From contig NZ_AP018448.1 of the NCBI RefSeq assembly GCF_030294945.1, positions 3,968,001 to 4,032,000 of the forward strand: a stretch of DNA of 64,000 nt, given 5' to 3'. Source of the DNA: Streptomyces graminofaciens. GTDB lineage: Bacteria; Actinomycetota; Actinomycetes; Streptomycetales; Streptomycetaceae. Positions 1 to 8,809 of the stretch are shown one piece after another. The translations under genes and the position numbers were made by a program. The notes under the pieces are model-generated. The model ran no database searches, had not been told where the DNA came from, and saw only the letters and a list, made by a program, of their open reading frames with translations. The first letter of the stretch is position 1, and each line of letters begins with the position of its first letter.

Positions 1-2283
1 GCCCGCCCCCTCGTACCCCTGTTCCGCCGCCGCGTGCAACGTCCAGTGCGGGTCGTACAGATGCGGCCGCCCCAACGCGCACAGATCCGTCCGCCCGGCC
101 AGGATCAGCGAGTTCACGTCGTCCCACGAAGAGATCGCCCCCACCGCCACCACCGGCACCCCCACCTCGTGCCGGATCCGGTCCGCGAACGGCGTCTGGT
201 ACGAGCGCCCGTACTCGGGACGCTCCTCGGCGACGACCTGCCCGGTCGAGACGTCCACGGCGTCCGCGCCGTGCGCCGCGAAAGCCCGGGCGATCTCGAC
301 GGCGTCCTCGGCTCTCGTCCCGCCGTCGGCCCAGTCGGTCGCGGAGACACGGACGGTCATCGGCCGCTCCTCCGGCCACACCGCCCGTACGGCGTCGAAG
401 ACTTCGAGCGGGAAGCGCAGCCGCCGGTCGAGCGATCCCCCGTACCGGTCGGTGCGCCGATTCGTCAGCGGGGAGAGGAAGCCGGAGAGCAAGTAGCCGT
501 GCGCACAGTGGAGTTCGAGGAGATCGAAGCCGCAGCGGGCGGCCCGCCACGCTGCGGAGGTGAACTGTTCGCGGATGTCAGTGAGTTGGGCGCGGGAGAG
601 TTCACGAGGGGTCTGGCTGCCCGGCTTGTACGGGATCGGGGACGCGGCCACGAGGGGCCAGTTGCCGTCCTCCAGGGGCTCGTCGATGCCCTCCCACATC
701 AGCTGGGTGGACCCCTTGCGCCCGGAGTGCCCGAGCTGGAGGCCGACGGCCGTGCCCGGCGCCTGTGCGTGCACGAACCTCACGATCCGGCGCCAGGCCT
801 CCGCCTGCCGGGGGTTCCAGAGCCCGGCGCAGCCCGGGGTGATCCGCCCCTCCGGGCTGACGCACACCATCTCGGTCATCACCAGCCCGGCGCCACCGAG
901 GGCACGCGCGCCCAGATGGACGAGGTGGAAGTCCCCGGGGACGCCGTCCACAGCCGAGTACATGTCCATCGGCGAGACGACCACCCGGTTGCGCAGGGTC
1001 AGGCCGCGCAACCGGAACGGGGTGAACATCGGTGGCGTATCGGGCGGGCAGCCGAACTCGCGCTCCACGGCCCCGGTGAAGTGCGCGTCCCGCAGCCGGA
1101 GGTTGTCGTGCGTGACGCGGCGGCTTCGGGTGAGGAGGTTGAAGGCGAACTGCCGGGGAGGCTGGCCCAGATACAGCCCGAGGTTCTCGAACCACTCCAG
1201 GCTGGCCCGCGCCGCCCGCTGCGTGGACGCGACGACAGGGCGCCGCTCCTCCTCGTACGCCGCGAGCGCCCGTGCCAGATCCGGCTGTTCCTCCAGACAG
1301 GCGGCCAGCGCGAGCGCGTCCTCGACGGCGAGCTTCGTACCGGAGCCGATGGAGAAGTGCGCGGTGTGCGCGGCATCGCCGAGCAGTACCAGATTGCCGT
1401 GCGACCAGTGCTCGTTGACGACCGTGCGGAAGGTGGTCCAGGCGGACTTGTTGGACCTGAGCGGCCGTCCGCCGAGCGCGTCCGCGAAGATTTTCGCGCA
1501 CCGCTCGACCGACTCGCGCTCGTCCATCCCCTCGAACCCGGCAGCCCGCCACACGTCCTCGCGCATCTCCACGATGACGGTGGAGGCGTCCGCCCGGTAG
1601 GGATAGCCGTGCAGCTGCATCACGCCGTGCTCGGTTTGGGCGATCTCGAACCGGAACGCCTCGAAGGCGAAGTCGGCGGCGAGCCAGATGTAGCGGCAGC
1701 GGTGCTCCTCGACGGCCGGCCGGAACACCTCCGCGTACGCCTCGCGTGTCGCGCTGCCCACCCCGTCCGCCGCGACGACCAGGTCGTACGTCTCGCAGAG
1801 CCACTCCGGGTAGGGGGCCTCCGTACGGAAGCGGAGGTCGACGCCGAGGGAGCGGCAGCGCTCGTGCAGGATCTGCAGGAGCCGGCGGCGGCCCAGCGCG
1901 GCGAAGCCGTGGCCTCCGGCGGTGTGGCGGGTGGCTCCGTGGACGATGTCTATGTCGTTCCAGCGGACGAAGTGCTGCTGGAGGGCCTCGTGGACGACCG
2001 GGTCGGCGTGTTCGATGCCGCCGAGGGTTTCGTCGGAGAGGACGACGCCGAAGCCGAAGGTGTCGTCAGGGGCGTTGCGTTCCCAGAGGGTGATTTCGCG
2101 GGACGGGTCCAGGCGTTTGAGGAGGGCGGCGGTGTAGAGGCCGCCGGGGCCGCCGCCGATGATCGCGACGCGGTGGGGACGGCTGGTCCCGTCGTGCGGC
2201 TGCTGGTTGTTCGTGGCTGGTCGCGCCCCTCGGCGGAGCCGCGTGTCGACACCGCCCCGCGCCCCTTGGGGCGTCACGGTCAC
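1..2283 (-). CDS. Bifunctional aryl-CoA hydroxylase/oxidoreductase (salicylyl-CoA 5-hydroxylase type), 3' end cut by window
   Basis: The visible 761 residues form two enzymes in one chain. The N-terminal half is a class A flavoprotein monooxygenase with GGGPGG at residues 43-48. From about residue 415 an old-yellow-enzyme barrel begins and runs off the window edge. This architecture is that of salicylyl-CoA 5-hydroxylase/oxidoreductase and 2-aminobenzoyl-CoA monooxygenase/reductase, which hydroxylate and then reduce an aromatic CoA thioester. The GTG start at 2283 overlaps the stop of the upstream crotonase gene (GTGA) and is preceded by GGAGGGG; a second GTG lies at 2277. About the first 35 residues are encoded by a Streptomyces intergenic repeat, which is odd. 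The exact substrate cannot be told from sequence. Confidence 0.85.
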   Translation of the reverse strand, partial: MTVTPQGARGGVDTRLRRGARPATNNQQPHDGTSRPHRVAIIGGGPGGLYTAALLKRLDPSREITLWERNAPDDTFGFGVVLSDETLGGIEHADPVVHEALQQHFVRWNDIDIVHGATRHTAGGHGFAALGRRRLLQILHERCRSLGVDLRFRTEAPYPEWLCETYDLVVAADGVGSATREAYAEVFRPAVEEHRCRYIWLAADFAFEAFRFEIAQTEHGVMQLHGYPYRADASTVIVEMREDVWRAAGFEGMDERESVERCAKIFADALGGRPLRSNKSAWTTFRTVVNEHWSHGNLVLLGDAAHTAHFSIGSGTKLAVEDALALAACLEEQPDLARALAAYEEERRPVVASTQRAARASLEWFENLGLYLGQPPRQFAFNLLTRSRRVTHDNLRLRDAHFTGAVEREFGCPPDTPPMFTPFRLRGLTLRNRVVVSPMDMYSAVDGVPGDFHLVHLGARALGGAGLVMTEMVCVSPEGRITPGCAGLWNPRQAEAWRRIVRFVHAQAPGTAVGLQLGHSGRKGSTQLMWEGIDEPLEDGNWPLVAASPIPYKPGSQTPRELSRAQLTDIREQFTSAAWRAARCGFDLLELHCAHGYLLSGFLSPLTNRRTDRYGGSLDRRLRFPLEVFDAVRAVWPEERPMTVRVSATDWADGGTRAEDAVEIARAFAAHGADAVDVSTGQVVAEERPEYGRSYQTPFADRIRHEVGVPVVAVGAISSWDDVNSLILAGRTDLCALGRPHLYDPHWTLHAAAEQGYEGAG
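2190..2272 (-). repeat. Streptomyces GC-rich intergenic element, copy 1, inside a coding start
   Basis: Read on the minus strand this stretch carries CAAGGGGCGCGGGGC followed by GCGGCTCCGCCG and GGGCGCGACCAGCC, the hallmark blocks of an element seen again at about 17465-17555 and 18990-19072. Here it lies between the start codon and the Rossmann motif of the hydroxylase gene, so it is translated. Confidence 0.6.
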
Positions 2284-3107
2284 CGTCCCCTCCATTTGGG
2301 AGGGCGTTTTTCCTTGAACGCCGCGTGGAACTCCGCGTAGTCCTCGCCGTTCATCAGCAGGGCCTGGGTGGCGGCGTCCAGTTCGACGGAGGCGGCCAGG
2401 GGCATGTCCAGCTCCGCCGTGAGGAGGGCCTTCGTCTGGGCGTGGGCCAGGGCCGGGCCGTCGGCCAGGCGGCGGGCCAGGGTCCGGGCGGCCTCGTCGG
2501 CGCCGCCCTCGTCCGTCAACTGGCTGATCAGACCGATCCGCTCGGCCTCGGGGGCGCGCACCGGTTCGCCGAGCATCAGCAGGCGGGTGGCGTGGCCGAG
2601 GCCGACGACGCGGGGCAGCAGATAGGCGGCGCCCATGTCGCCGCCGGAGAGGCCCACGCGGGTGAAGAGGAAGGAGAAGCGGGCGGTGGGGTCGGCGACC
2701 CGGAAGTCGGCGGCCAGCGCGAGGACGGCCCCTGCGCCCGCCGCGACCCCGTGCACGGCGGCGATCACCGGGAACGGGCACTCCCGTACGGCCCGGACGA
2801 CCTGCCCCGTCATCCGGTTGAAGTCGAGGAGCTGGGAGGTGTCCATGGCGAGGGTGGCGCCGATGATCTCGTCGACGTCACCGCCGGAGCAGAAGCCGCG
2901 GCCCTCACCGGCCAGCACCAGTGCCCGTACGGACTTCTCGCGGGACAGTTCGGCGAGCAGATCGCGCAGGTCGGCGTAGGCGCCGAAGGTGAGCGCGTTG
3001 AGCTTTTCGGGGCGGGCGAGGGTGACCGTGGCGACGCCCTCGGTGATCGCGCACCTCACATGGCGCCAGTCGGAGGTGCGTGCGGCGGAGCCGGTGAAGG
3101 GACTCAT
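2280..3107 (-). CDS. Enoyl-CoA hydratase/isomerase family protein
   Basis: A 275-residue crotonase-fold protein. The oxyanion-hole block GRGFCSGGD lies near residue 70 and AAVHGVAAGAGAVLALAADFR near 120, which is the normal size and layout of the family. Such enzymes hydrate or isomerise acyl-CoA double bonds. The ATG at 3107 follows GAGGAGG at a workable distance. The gene ends in a GTGA overlap with the aryl-CoA hydroxylase/oxidoreductase, so both are probably translated from one mRNA. The pairing suggests that it processes the dearomatised CoA ester made by its partner, as in aminobenzoate or salicylate CoA pathways. The pathway role is inference. Confidence 0.88.
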   Translation of the reverse strand: MSPFTGSAARTSDWRHVRCAITEGVATVTLARPEKLNALTFGAYADLRDLLAELSREKSVRALVLAGEGRGFCSGGDVDEIIGATLAMDTSQLLDFNRMTGQVVRAVRECPFPVIAAVHGVAAGAGAVLALAADFRVADPTARFSFLFTRVGLSGGDMGAAYLLPRVVGLGHATRLLMLGEPVRAPEAERIGLISQLTDEGGADEAARTLARRLADGPALAHAQTKALLTAELDMPLAASVELDAATQALLMNGEDYAEFHAAFKEKRPPKWRGR

Positions 3108-3452
3108 GACGGGCGGCCTCCTCGCTGGGGCTGCCGCGGTGTGGCGGCTGCGAGCGACTACTCCATTACTCCGTGCGTTCTCCTTGCACTCCAGAAGCTA
3201 TCACCGATATCTGACCACCGTCACGACCGCGCGATAGAGGATCGGCCGCCGGATCGGCACGGGCCGGTTGATGGCGTGGCTGCGTCACGGGCTCTCGACA
3301 GGGCCGTAACGGTGGACTCGGTCGCGCGAGGCGGGGCGTTGGGGTGGGTACACGGAGCGACAGCGGGGCCGAGTGGCCCGGGCGACGACGCCCGCCGAGT
3401 GCTTCCGCCGCCTCGCGCCGTACCATTCCTCACGTTGAAAGCAGGACGGCTG
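3108..3452. other. Divergent intergenic region, no gene seen
   Basis: About 345 bases separate the crotonase gene (minus) from the anti-sigma-like ATPase gene (plus). A somewhat less GC-rich patch at 3160-3240 probably holds promoters, but I see no convincing -35/-10 pair, operator palindrome, RNA or coding signal. Confidence 0.4.
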
Positions 3453-3914
3453 ATGACCTGCTCCATGAACGGATCCACTGCCTTGCAAGAACCCTCCACC
3501 CCCGCCTCCTGGCGCATCGCGCTGCCGCAGACCGCCGCGGCCGTGCCCGTGGCCCGCGCGCTGGTCCGTACGGCGTTGACGGAGCTGGAGCACGGGGCCG
3601 ACTGCGACACCGCGGAGCTGCTCACGGCGGAGCTGGTGGCGAACGCGGTGGAGCACGCGGTGGGGAGTGGGCCGATAGAGCTGGTGGTGGAGCTGCTGCC
3701 GGGGGGCTGCAAGGTCGAGGTGCATGATCCGGATCCGGCACCGCCGGGGGATCTGACGGCGCCGGGCTGCGACCACCCCGATCCCTGGCAGGAGCACGGC
3801 CGGGGACTGCTGCTGATCCGAGCCCTCAGCTCGTCCTGCGGCCACCGCCCCACGGACTCGGGCAAGGCGGTGTGGTTCCGCCTCCCGACGGTGCCCCCGC
3901 AGCGACGTCCGTAG
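3453..3914 (+). CDS. ATP-binding protein, HATPase_c anti-sigma (RsbW-like) family
   Basis: A 153-residue single-domain GHKL ATPase. The N-box is ELVANAVEH near residue 65 and the G2 box is HGRGLLLIRAL near 125. Streptomyces have dozens of such small kinase-like proteins, which typically bind sigma factors or anti-sigma antagonists rather than acting as sensor kinases. The ATG at 3453 was chosen because the preceding frame lacks coding character; a second ATG lies 12 bases on. The upstream AGGA is only a modest ribosome site. No sigma factor or antagonist is adjacent, so the partner is unknown. Confidence 0.8.
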   Translation: MTCSMNGSTALQEPSTPASWRIALPQTAAAVPVARALVRTALTELEHGADCDTAELLTAELVANAVEHAVGSGPIELVVELLPGGCKVEVHDPDPAPPGDLTAPGCDHPDPWQEHGRGLLLIRALSSSCGHRPTDSGKAVWFRLPTVPPQRRP

Positions 3915-3950
3915 CTCTCCCGCACAAGGGACGAGCTCGGAACCCGCCCC

Positions 3951-4958
3951 TCACGCCAGCGTCGCCACCAGCACCGCCTTGATCGTATGCAGCCGGTTCT
4001 CCGCCTCGTCGAAGACCACCGAGTGCGCCGACTCGAACACCTCGTCCGTGACCTCCAGGGAGTCGAGGCCATGGGCCTCGTGGATCTCGCGTCCGACCTT
4101 CGTGCCGAGGTCGTGGAAGGCCGGCAGACAGTGCAGGAACTTCACGTCCGCGTTCCCGGTGGCGCGCAGGACGTCCATCGTCACGGCGTACGGGGACAGC
4201 GCTCCTATCCGCTCGCGCCACACCTCCTTCGGCTCCCCCATCGAGACCCAGACATCGGTCGCGACGAAGTCCGCCCCTTCGACCCCTTCCCCGATGTGCT
4301 CGGTGAGCGTGATCCGCGCCCCGCTCTCCTCCGCCAGCTTGCGCGCACGGGCCACGATCTCCTCCGCCGGCCAGTACGCCTGCGGCGCGACGATCCGCAC
4401 GTCCATGCCGAGCAGCGCCCCGGTGACCAGGTAGGAGTTGCCCATGTTGAAGCGGGCGTCGCCGAGGTACGCGAAGGCCATCTCTTCGAGCGGCTTATCG
4501 CTGTGCTCGGTCATGGTCATGACGTCGGCGAGCATCTGGGTGGGGTGCCAGTCGTCGGTGAGACCGTTGTAGACCGGCACCCCGGCGTACGCGGCCAGCT
4601 CCTCGACGTTCGCCTGGCTGTCCCCGCGGTACTCGATCGCGTCGAACATCCGGCCGAGCACCCGCGCGGTGTCCCGTACCGACTCCTTGTGGCCCATCTG
4701 CGAGCCCGACGGGTCGAGGTACGTGGTCCGGGCACCCTGGTCGGCCGCGGCGACCTCGAACGCGCAGCGCGTACGCGTCGAGGTCTTCTCGAAGATCAGC
4801 GCGATGTTCCGGCCCCGCAGGTACTGGGTCTCCGTCCCGGCCTTCTTCGCCGCCTTCAGCTCCGCGGCCAACTCGATCAGACCGCGGAACTCCGCCGCGG
4901 TGAAGTCCAGCTCCTTGAGGAAGTGGCGCCCGGCGAGGGCGTTCGGGACAGTCGCCAT
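3951..4958 (-). CDS. argF: Ornithine carbamoyltransferase
   Basis: A 335-residue transcarbamylase. The carbamoyl-phosphate loop STRTR is at residues 60-64, HPTQ at 139-142, an SMG loop sits in the ornithine domain, and the catalytic HCLP lies near 275. Length and the MGHKES segment fit the catabolic ArcB-like branch. It interconverts ornithine plus carbamoyl phosphate with citrulline plus phosphate in the cytosol. The ATG follows GGAGTGACCC. It lies 116 bases downstream of the arginine deiminase gene on the same strand, so the pair probably breaks down arginine via citrulline. A carbamate kinase, the third enzyme of a full ADI pathway, is not visible nearby. Confidence 0.93.
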   Translation of the reverse strand: MATVPNALAGRHFLKELDFTAAEFRGLIELAAELKAAKKAGTETQYLRGRNIALIFEKTSTRTRCAFEVAAADQGARTTYLDPSGSQMGHKESVRDTARVLGRMFDAIEYRGDSQANVEELAAYAGVPVYNGLTDDWHPTQMLADVMTMTEHSDKPLEEMAFAYLGDARFNMGNSYLVTGALLGMDVRIVAPQAYWPAEEIVARARKLAEESGARITLTEHIGEGVEGADFVATDVWVSMGEPKEVWRERIGALSPYAVTMDVLRATGNADVKFLHCLPAFHDLGTKVGREIHEAHGLDSLEVTDEVFESAHSVVFDEAENRLHTIKAVLVATLA

Positions 4959-5053
4959 GGGTCACTCCAGGTCAACGGTGGCAGGGGCGGGGCACGAACG
5001 GATGGAAGTCCGACAGAGGTCCGCCGGAGGTCCGACGCACACTCAAATGGAAG

Positions 5054-5081
5054 TCTATACGATGACCCACATTTCTATACG
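5054..5081. repeat. Direct repeat TCTATACG x2 between arcA and argF
   Basis: TCTATACG occurs at 5054-5061 and 5074-5081, centres 20 bp apart, overlapping the arcA stop codon. It could be a regulator site or an internal promoter (CGTATAGA on the minus strand) for argF. Confidence 0.3.
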
Positions 5082-6298
5082 GCCGCCCGTTCCACCGGAC
5101 AGCTCATACAGCGCGGCCCGCCCCTGCCCCGGCCCAGTTCGCTGCCCGGGATCTCGATCACCTCGATGCCCTGCTTGCGCAGATGCGTGTTGGTGGTGGC
5201 GTTGCGCTCGTAGGCGACGACGACACCCGGTTCGACGGCGAGCACGTTGCAGCCGTCGTCCCACTGTTCCCGTTCGGCCGCGTGCACGTCCTGGGTGGCG
5301 GTCAATACCCGGACCTCGTTCAGCCCCAGCGCGGCGGCGATCGCGCGATGCATGTGCTCCGGCGGATGGTCGGTGACCTTCAGTTCCTTCTCGCCGACAC
5401 CAGGCTCGATGGTGTACGAGCGGAGCATGCCGAGCCCGGCGTACTGGGTGAAGGTGTCGCCGTCGACCATGGTCATCACCGTGTCGAGGTGCATGAAGGC
5501 CCGCCGCTTCGGCATGTCCAGCGCCACGATCGTCTGCGCGGACCCGGCGGCGAAGAGCTTGTGCGCGAGCATCTCCACGGCCTGGGGCGTGGTCCGCTCG
5601 CTCATGCCGATCAGGACCGCGCCGTTGCCGATGACCAGGACGTCGCCGCCCTCGATGGTGGAGGGGTAGTCGGCCTGACCCTCCGACCAGATGTTGAAGA
5701 CCTCCCGCCTGAAGAGGGGGTGATGGCGGTAGATCGCCTCGAAGTGGACCGTCTCGCGCTGGCGGGCCGGCCAGCGCATGGCGTTGATGGAGACACCGTC
5801 GTAGATCCAGGCGGAGGTGTCGCGGGTGAAGAGGTGGTTGGGGAGCGGGTCGAGGAGGAATTCGTCCAGCTCCATGACATGGAAGCGCACGGAGGCCGGT
5901 TCCGCGTGGGCCTCAAGGAACTCCCGCTTGGTCATACCGCCGATCAGGGCCTCGACCAGCCCGGCCAGCGGGAGGGACTCGAAGGCGGCCCGGAGGTGGT
6001 CCGTGGCGAGCGGACCGTACTCCTTCTCGTCGAAGACCCGGTCCAGGACGAGCTCGCGGGCCACGGGGATCCGCAGGACGTCGGTGAGGAGGTCGCCGAA
6101 GAGGTGGACGGCGACTCCCCGGTCGCGCAGCACGTCCGCGAAGCCGTCGTGCTCGGCGCGCGCCCGGCGCACCCACAGCACGTCGTCGAAGAGCAGCGCG
6201 TCCTTGTTGCTGGGGGTGAGCCTTTTGAGCTCTAGGTCAGGCCGGTGCAGGATGACGCGGCGCAGCCGCCCGGCCTCGGAGTCGACATGGAATCCCAT
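5075..6298 (-). CDS. arcA: Arginine deiminase
   Basis: A 407-residue amidinotransferase-fold enzyme that hydrolyses arginine to citrulline and ammonia. Visible landmarks are [10 protein letters not shown], the IEGGDV segment, [11 protein letters not shown] with the catalytic His, and a C-terminal GGPRCMSCP holding the nucleophilic Cys. Length matches the family. The ATG at 6298 is chosen over an upstream in-frame start because homology begins at MGFHVDSE and AAGG lies just before it. It heads a two-gene operon with the downstream carbamoyltransferase and is divergent from the SPFH gene across an inverted repeat at 6374-6402. Confidence 0.93.
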   Translation of the reverse strand: MGFHVDSEAGRLRRVILHRPDLELKRLTPSNKDALLFDDVLWVRRARAEHDGFADVLRDRGVAVHLFGDLLTDVLRIPVARELVLDRVFDEKEYGPLATDHLRAAFESLPLAGLVEALIGGMTKREFLEAHAEPASVRFHVMELDEFLLDPLPNHLFTRDTSAWIYDGVSINAMRWPARQRETVHFEAIYRHHPLFRREVFNIWSEGQADYPSTIEGGDVLVIGNGAVLIGMSERTTPQAVEMLAHKLFAAGSAQTIVALDMPKRRAFMHLDTVMTMVDGDTFTQYAGLGMLRSYTIEPGVGEKELKVTDHPPEHMHRAIAAALGLNEVRVLTATQDVHAAEREQWDDGCNVLAVEPGVVVAYERNATTNTHLRKQGIEVIEIPGSELGRGRGGPRCMSCPVERAAV

Positions 6299-6373
6299 GC
6301 CTTCATCCTGACCATTCGCGCGCCTGTTCACCCGCCGGTCGGCCGGATCCGAACCCTTCAATCTCGTCCTCTT

Positions 6374-6402
6374 GACGATAAGTGAAGCCCTCCATTATCG
6401 TC
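6374..6402. promoter_or_regulatory. Inverted repeat GACGATAA-N13-TTATCGTC, candidate operator
   Basis: Perfect 8-bp arms at 6374-6381 and 6395-6402 sit in the 150-bp spacer between divergent arcA and the SPFH gene. The surrounding bases extend the symmetry as CTTGACGATAA against CTTAGACGATAA. Position and symmetry suggest a dimeric regulator site. I do not recognise the regulator. Confidence 0.45.
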
Positions 6403-6449
6403 TAAGTGACGCGAACAATCCCGCGAGGGACCGGCGAGGGGGATCATCC

Positions 6450-7565
6450 ATGGCCGACATCACCAGACGGCTCGGCTGGCGGCATCTGCGCGGCGCGCCC
6501 ACCGCCCACATCCGCCACCACCGCTCCGGGCGGCTCGTGCACGACGGCCCGGGCCTGAGCTTCTGGTACCGGTCGCTGACCGCCGCGCTCTCCGAGATCC
6601 CGGTGGACGACCGGGAATTGGCGATGACCTTCCACGCCCGTACGTCCGACTTCCAGGACATCGCGGTGCAGGCGACGGTGACCTACCGGGTCAGCGACCC
6701 GGCGACCGCCGCCGCCCGTCTGGACTTCTCCGTCGACCCCGACACTGGCGTCTGGCGCGGCGCGCCCCTGGAGCAGCTCTCCACCCTGCTGACCGAGACG
6801 GCCCAGCAGCACGCGCTGGACGTCCTGGCCCGTACGTCGCTGTCGTCGGCCCTGGTCGACGGGGTCGCGGCGGTCCGGGAGCGGGTGGCGAGCGGGCTGG
6901 CCGCCGAGCCCCGGCTGCCCGCCACCGGCATCGAGATCGTCGCCGTACGCGTGGTGGCGCTGCGGCCCGAGCCCGAGGTGGAGCGGGCGCTGCGGACCCC
7001 GGCGCGGGAGCAGATCCAGCAGGAGGCCGACCGGGCTACGTACGAGCGGCGGGCCGTGGCCGTCGAGCGGGAGCGGGCCATCGCGGAGAACGAGCTGGCC
7101 AGCCAGATCGAACTCGCCCGACGTGAGGAGCAGTTGGTCGAGCAGCGGGGGACCAACGCCCGGCGTGAGGCCGAGGAGCGCGCCGCCGCCGACGCGGTGA
7201 AGGCCAAGGCGGAGGCGGCCCGTACGGTACGGCTGGCCGAGGCGGAGGCCGCGCGGACCGTGAAGCTCGCGGAGGCCGAGGCGGAACGGAGCGTCAAGCT
7301 CGCCGACGCGGAGGCGATCCGCCAGGTGCGGCTCGCCGAGGCGGAGGCAAGGGCCTCGCGTGCCGTCGGCGAGGCGCGGGCCGAGGCCCAGGCGGCCTGG
7401 CTGCGGGTGCACGACGAGGTGGACGCGGCGACCCTGCACGCGCTGACCGGGACCCGGCTCGCGGAGAACCTGCCGAGGATCGAGAGCGTGACGGTGTCGC
7501 CGGACGTGCTGACGGGGCTGCTGGCCAGGCTGGGCGGCGGGGGCGCGGCCGGAGACTCCGCGTGA
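6450..7565 (+). CDS. SPFH/band 7 domain protein with C-terminal coiled coil
   Basis: A 371-residue protein. Residues about 30-195 form an SPFH (stomatin/prohibitin/flotillin) domain, seen in the stretch around TFHARTSDFQDIAVQATVTYRV. This is followed by a long charged helix rich in Arg, Glu and Ala. Residues 254-308 contain five tandem 11-residue units of the type AEAxRTVxLAE, an ideal extended coiled coil. No N-terminal membrane helix is apparent, unlike typical flotillins. The ATG at 6450 has GAGGGG upstream. SPFH proteins usually oligomerise on membranes as scaffolds. The stop overlaps the start of the NAD-kinase-like gene (GTGA), so the products are likely made together. Confidence 0.85.
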   Translation: MADITRRLGWRHLRGAPTAHIRHHRSGRLVHDGPGLSFWYRSLTAALSEIPVDDRELAMTFHARTSDFQDIAVQATVTYRVSDPATAAARLDFSVDPDTGVWRGAPLEQLSTLLTETAQQHALDVLARTSLSSALVDGVAAVRERVASGLAAEPRLPATGIEIVAVRVVALRPEPEVERALRTPAREQIQQEADRATYERRAVAVERERAIAENELASQIELARREEQLVEQRGTNARREAEERAAADAVKAKAEAARTVRLAEAEAARTVKLAEAEAERSVKLADAEAIRQVRLAEAEARASRAVGEARAEAQAAWLRVHDEVDAATLHALTGTRLAENLPRIESVTVSPDVLTGLLARLGGGGAAGDSA

Positions 7566-8461
7566 GTCTCGCGCCCAGGGTCGTGCTGGTCCATCGCATC
7601 ACGGAGTACGAGGAGTTGGTGGCCCGGCACGGCACGCACGGCCAGGCCGCCTTCTTTCTGCGCTCCCGGGGGCGGGACATCGAGGAGGTCGCCGAACGGC
7701 ACCACCGCGATCGGCGGGTGCTCGCCGAGGTGACCTCCACGGTCCCGCTGACCTGGCGTCAGGCCCGCGTCGAGCGGCGGGACCTGGACCGGTTCCTGTT
7801 CGCCCCCGAGGACGTCGTGGTCGTCGTCGGGCAGGACGGGCTGGTGGCCAATGTCGCCAAGTACCTCGCGGGGCAGCCGGTGGTGGGGATCAACACCGAC
7901 ACCGGGCGCAATCCGGGGGTCCTGGTCCGCCATCGCCCGGAGCACGCGGGCAAGTTGCTCGCCTCCGCGCTCGAACAGCGAAGCCGGGTCGACGAGTTGA
8001 CCATGGTCGAGGCCGTCGCCGACGACACCCAGCGGATCGTCGCCCTCAACGAGATCTACCTCGGCGCGGCCGGACACCAGACCGCCCGGTACCACCTGGG
8101 GCTCGACGGCGACAGGGGTGCCGTCGAGCCCCAGGCCTCGTCGGGGGTCCTGGTCGGCACCGGCACCGGGGCGAGCGGCTGGATCCGGTCCGTGTGGCAG
8201 GAGCGGTCGAGCGGGCTGCCCCTGCCAGGCGCCACCGAGACCAGTCTGCTGTGGTTCGTACGCGAGGCCTGGCCCTCCCCCGCGACGGGAACGTCCCTGG
8301 TGGCGGGCCGGCTGGAGGCGTCCGCCCGGCTGCGGCTCACCGTCGAGTCGGACCGCCTCATCGCCTTCGGGGACGGCATGGAGGGCGACGCGCTGGAGCT
8401 GACCTGGGGGCAGACGGTGGAGGTGGGGGTGGCGGGGGTCCGGCTGCGGCTGGTGGGCTGA
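7562..8461 (+). CDS. NAD kinase-fold protein with variant GQDG motif
   Basis: A 299-residue protein with the ATP-NAD kinase fold. The nucleotide motif is present as VVGQDGLVAN rather than the canonical GGDGT, followed by PVVGINTD, LNEIYLG and SGVLVGTGTGASGW, which match the later family motifs. The motif Asp is retained but the neighbouring Gly and Thr are replaced. It might therefore phosphorylate a different substrate, or bind nucleotide without canonical activity. The GTG start overlaps the SPFH stop. A housekeeping NAD kinase is expected elsewhere in the genome, so this is probably a specialised paralogue tied to the SPFH scaffold. Confidence 0.8.
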   Translation: MSLAPRVVLVHRITEYEELVARHGTHGQAAFFLRSRGRDIEEVAERHHRDRRVLAEVTSTVPLTWRQARVERRDLDRFLFAPEDVVVVVGQDGLVANVAKYLAGQPVVGINTDTGRNPGVLVRHRPEHAGKLLASALEQRSRVDELTMVEAVADDTQRIVALNEIYLGAAGHQTARYHLGLDGDRGAVEPQASSGVLVGTGTGASGWIRSVWQERSSGLPLPGATETSLLWFVREAWPSPATGTSLVAGRLEASARLRLTVESDRLIAFGDGMEGDALELTWGQTVEVGVAGVRLRLVG

Positions 8462-8549
8462 CGCCCGGGCCCGGTGCGGGTCGGCAGACGGCCGTGGCCG
8501 CCCGGCGACCGGCCGTTGCCCACTCGCCGGGCCCGTCGTCGACACCGCG

Positions 8550-8800
8550 ATGACCGAGACGATCAACAGTTCAGCCGATCTGAGCCCCGTCTGCGGCACG
8601 GGCGCCGACAGCGGCCTGGTGCTGTTCCCGCCGTCGTACGGGGCGACGCAGTCGGCCATCGGCGCCGGGGGCACGGGAGCGGTCCCGGTCGGTCGACTCG
8701 GCCTATGGCTCGGCTGGTTCGCCGCGACGGCGGTGGTCGGACTGCTCGGCCTCCGGCGGCGTACGCGCTGCGCTACGGCGCCGGAAGCCGGCCTCCTGAG
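8550..8800 (+). CDS. Possible small membrane-anchored protein, 3' end uncertain
   Basis: An ATG at 8550 opens a frame with Streptomyces-like third-position GC. It encodes a polar N-terminus and a single hydrophobic helix (LGLWLGWFAATAVVGLLG) followed by RRRTR. The frame continues to 8882, but beyond about 8800 it is antisense to the prenyltransferase gene, so the true end or a recent loss of the stop is unclear. No good ribosome site is seen. It could be a remnant of a longer surface protein. I do not recognise a family. Confidence 0.3.
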
Positions 8801-8809
8801 TCGGCGGTG

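Noticed and set aside
34..2340. A 768-codon plus-strand frame opposite the hydroxylase
   Set aside because: The minus-strand frame has clear flavoprotein and OYE motifs. The plus frame is Arg/Gly/Pro-rich shadow.
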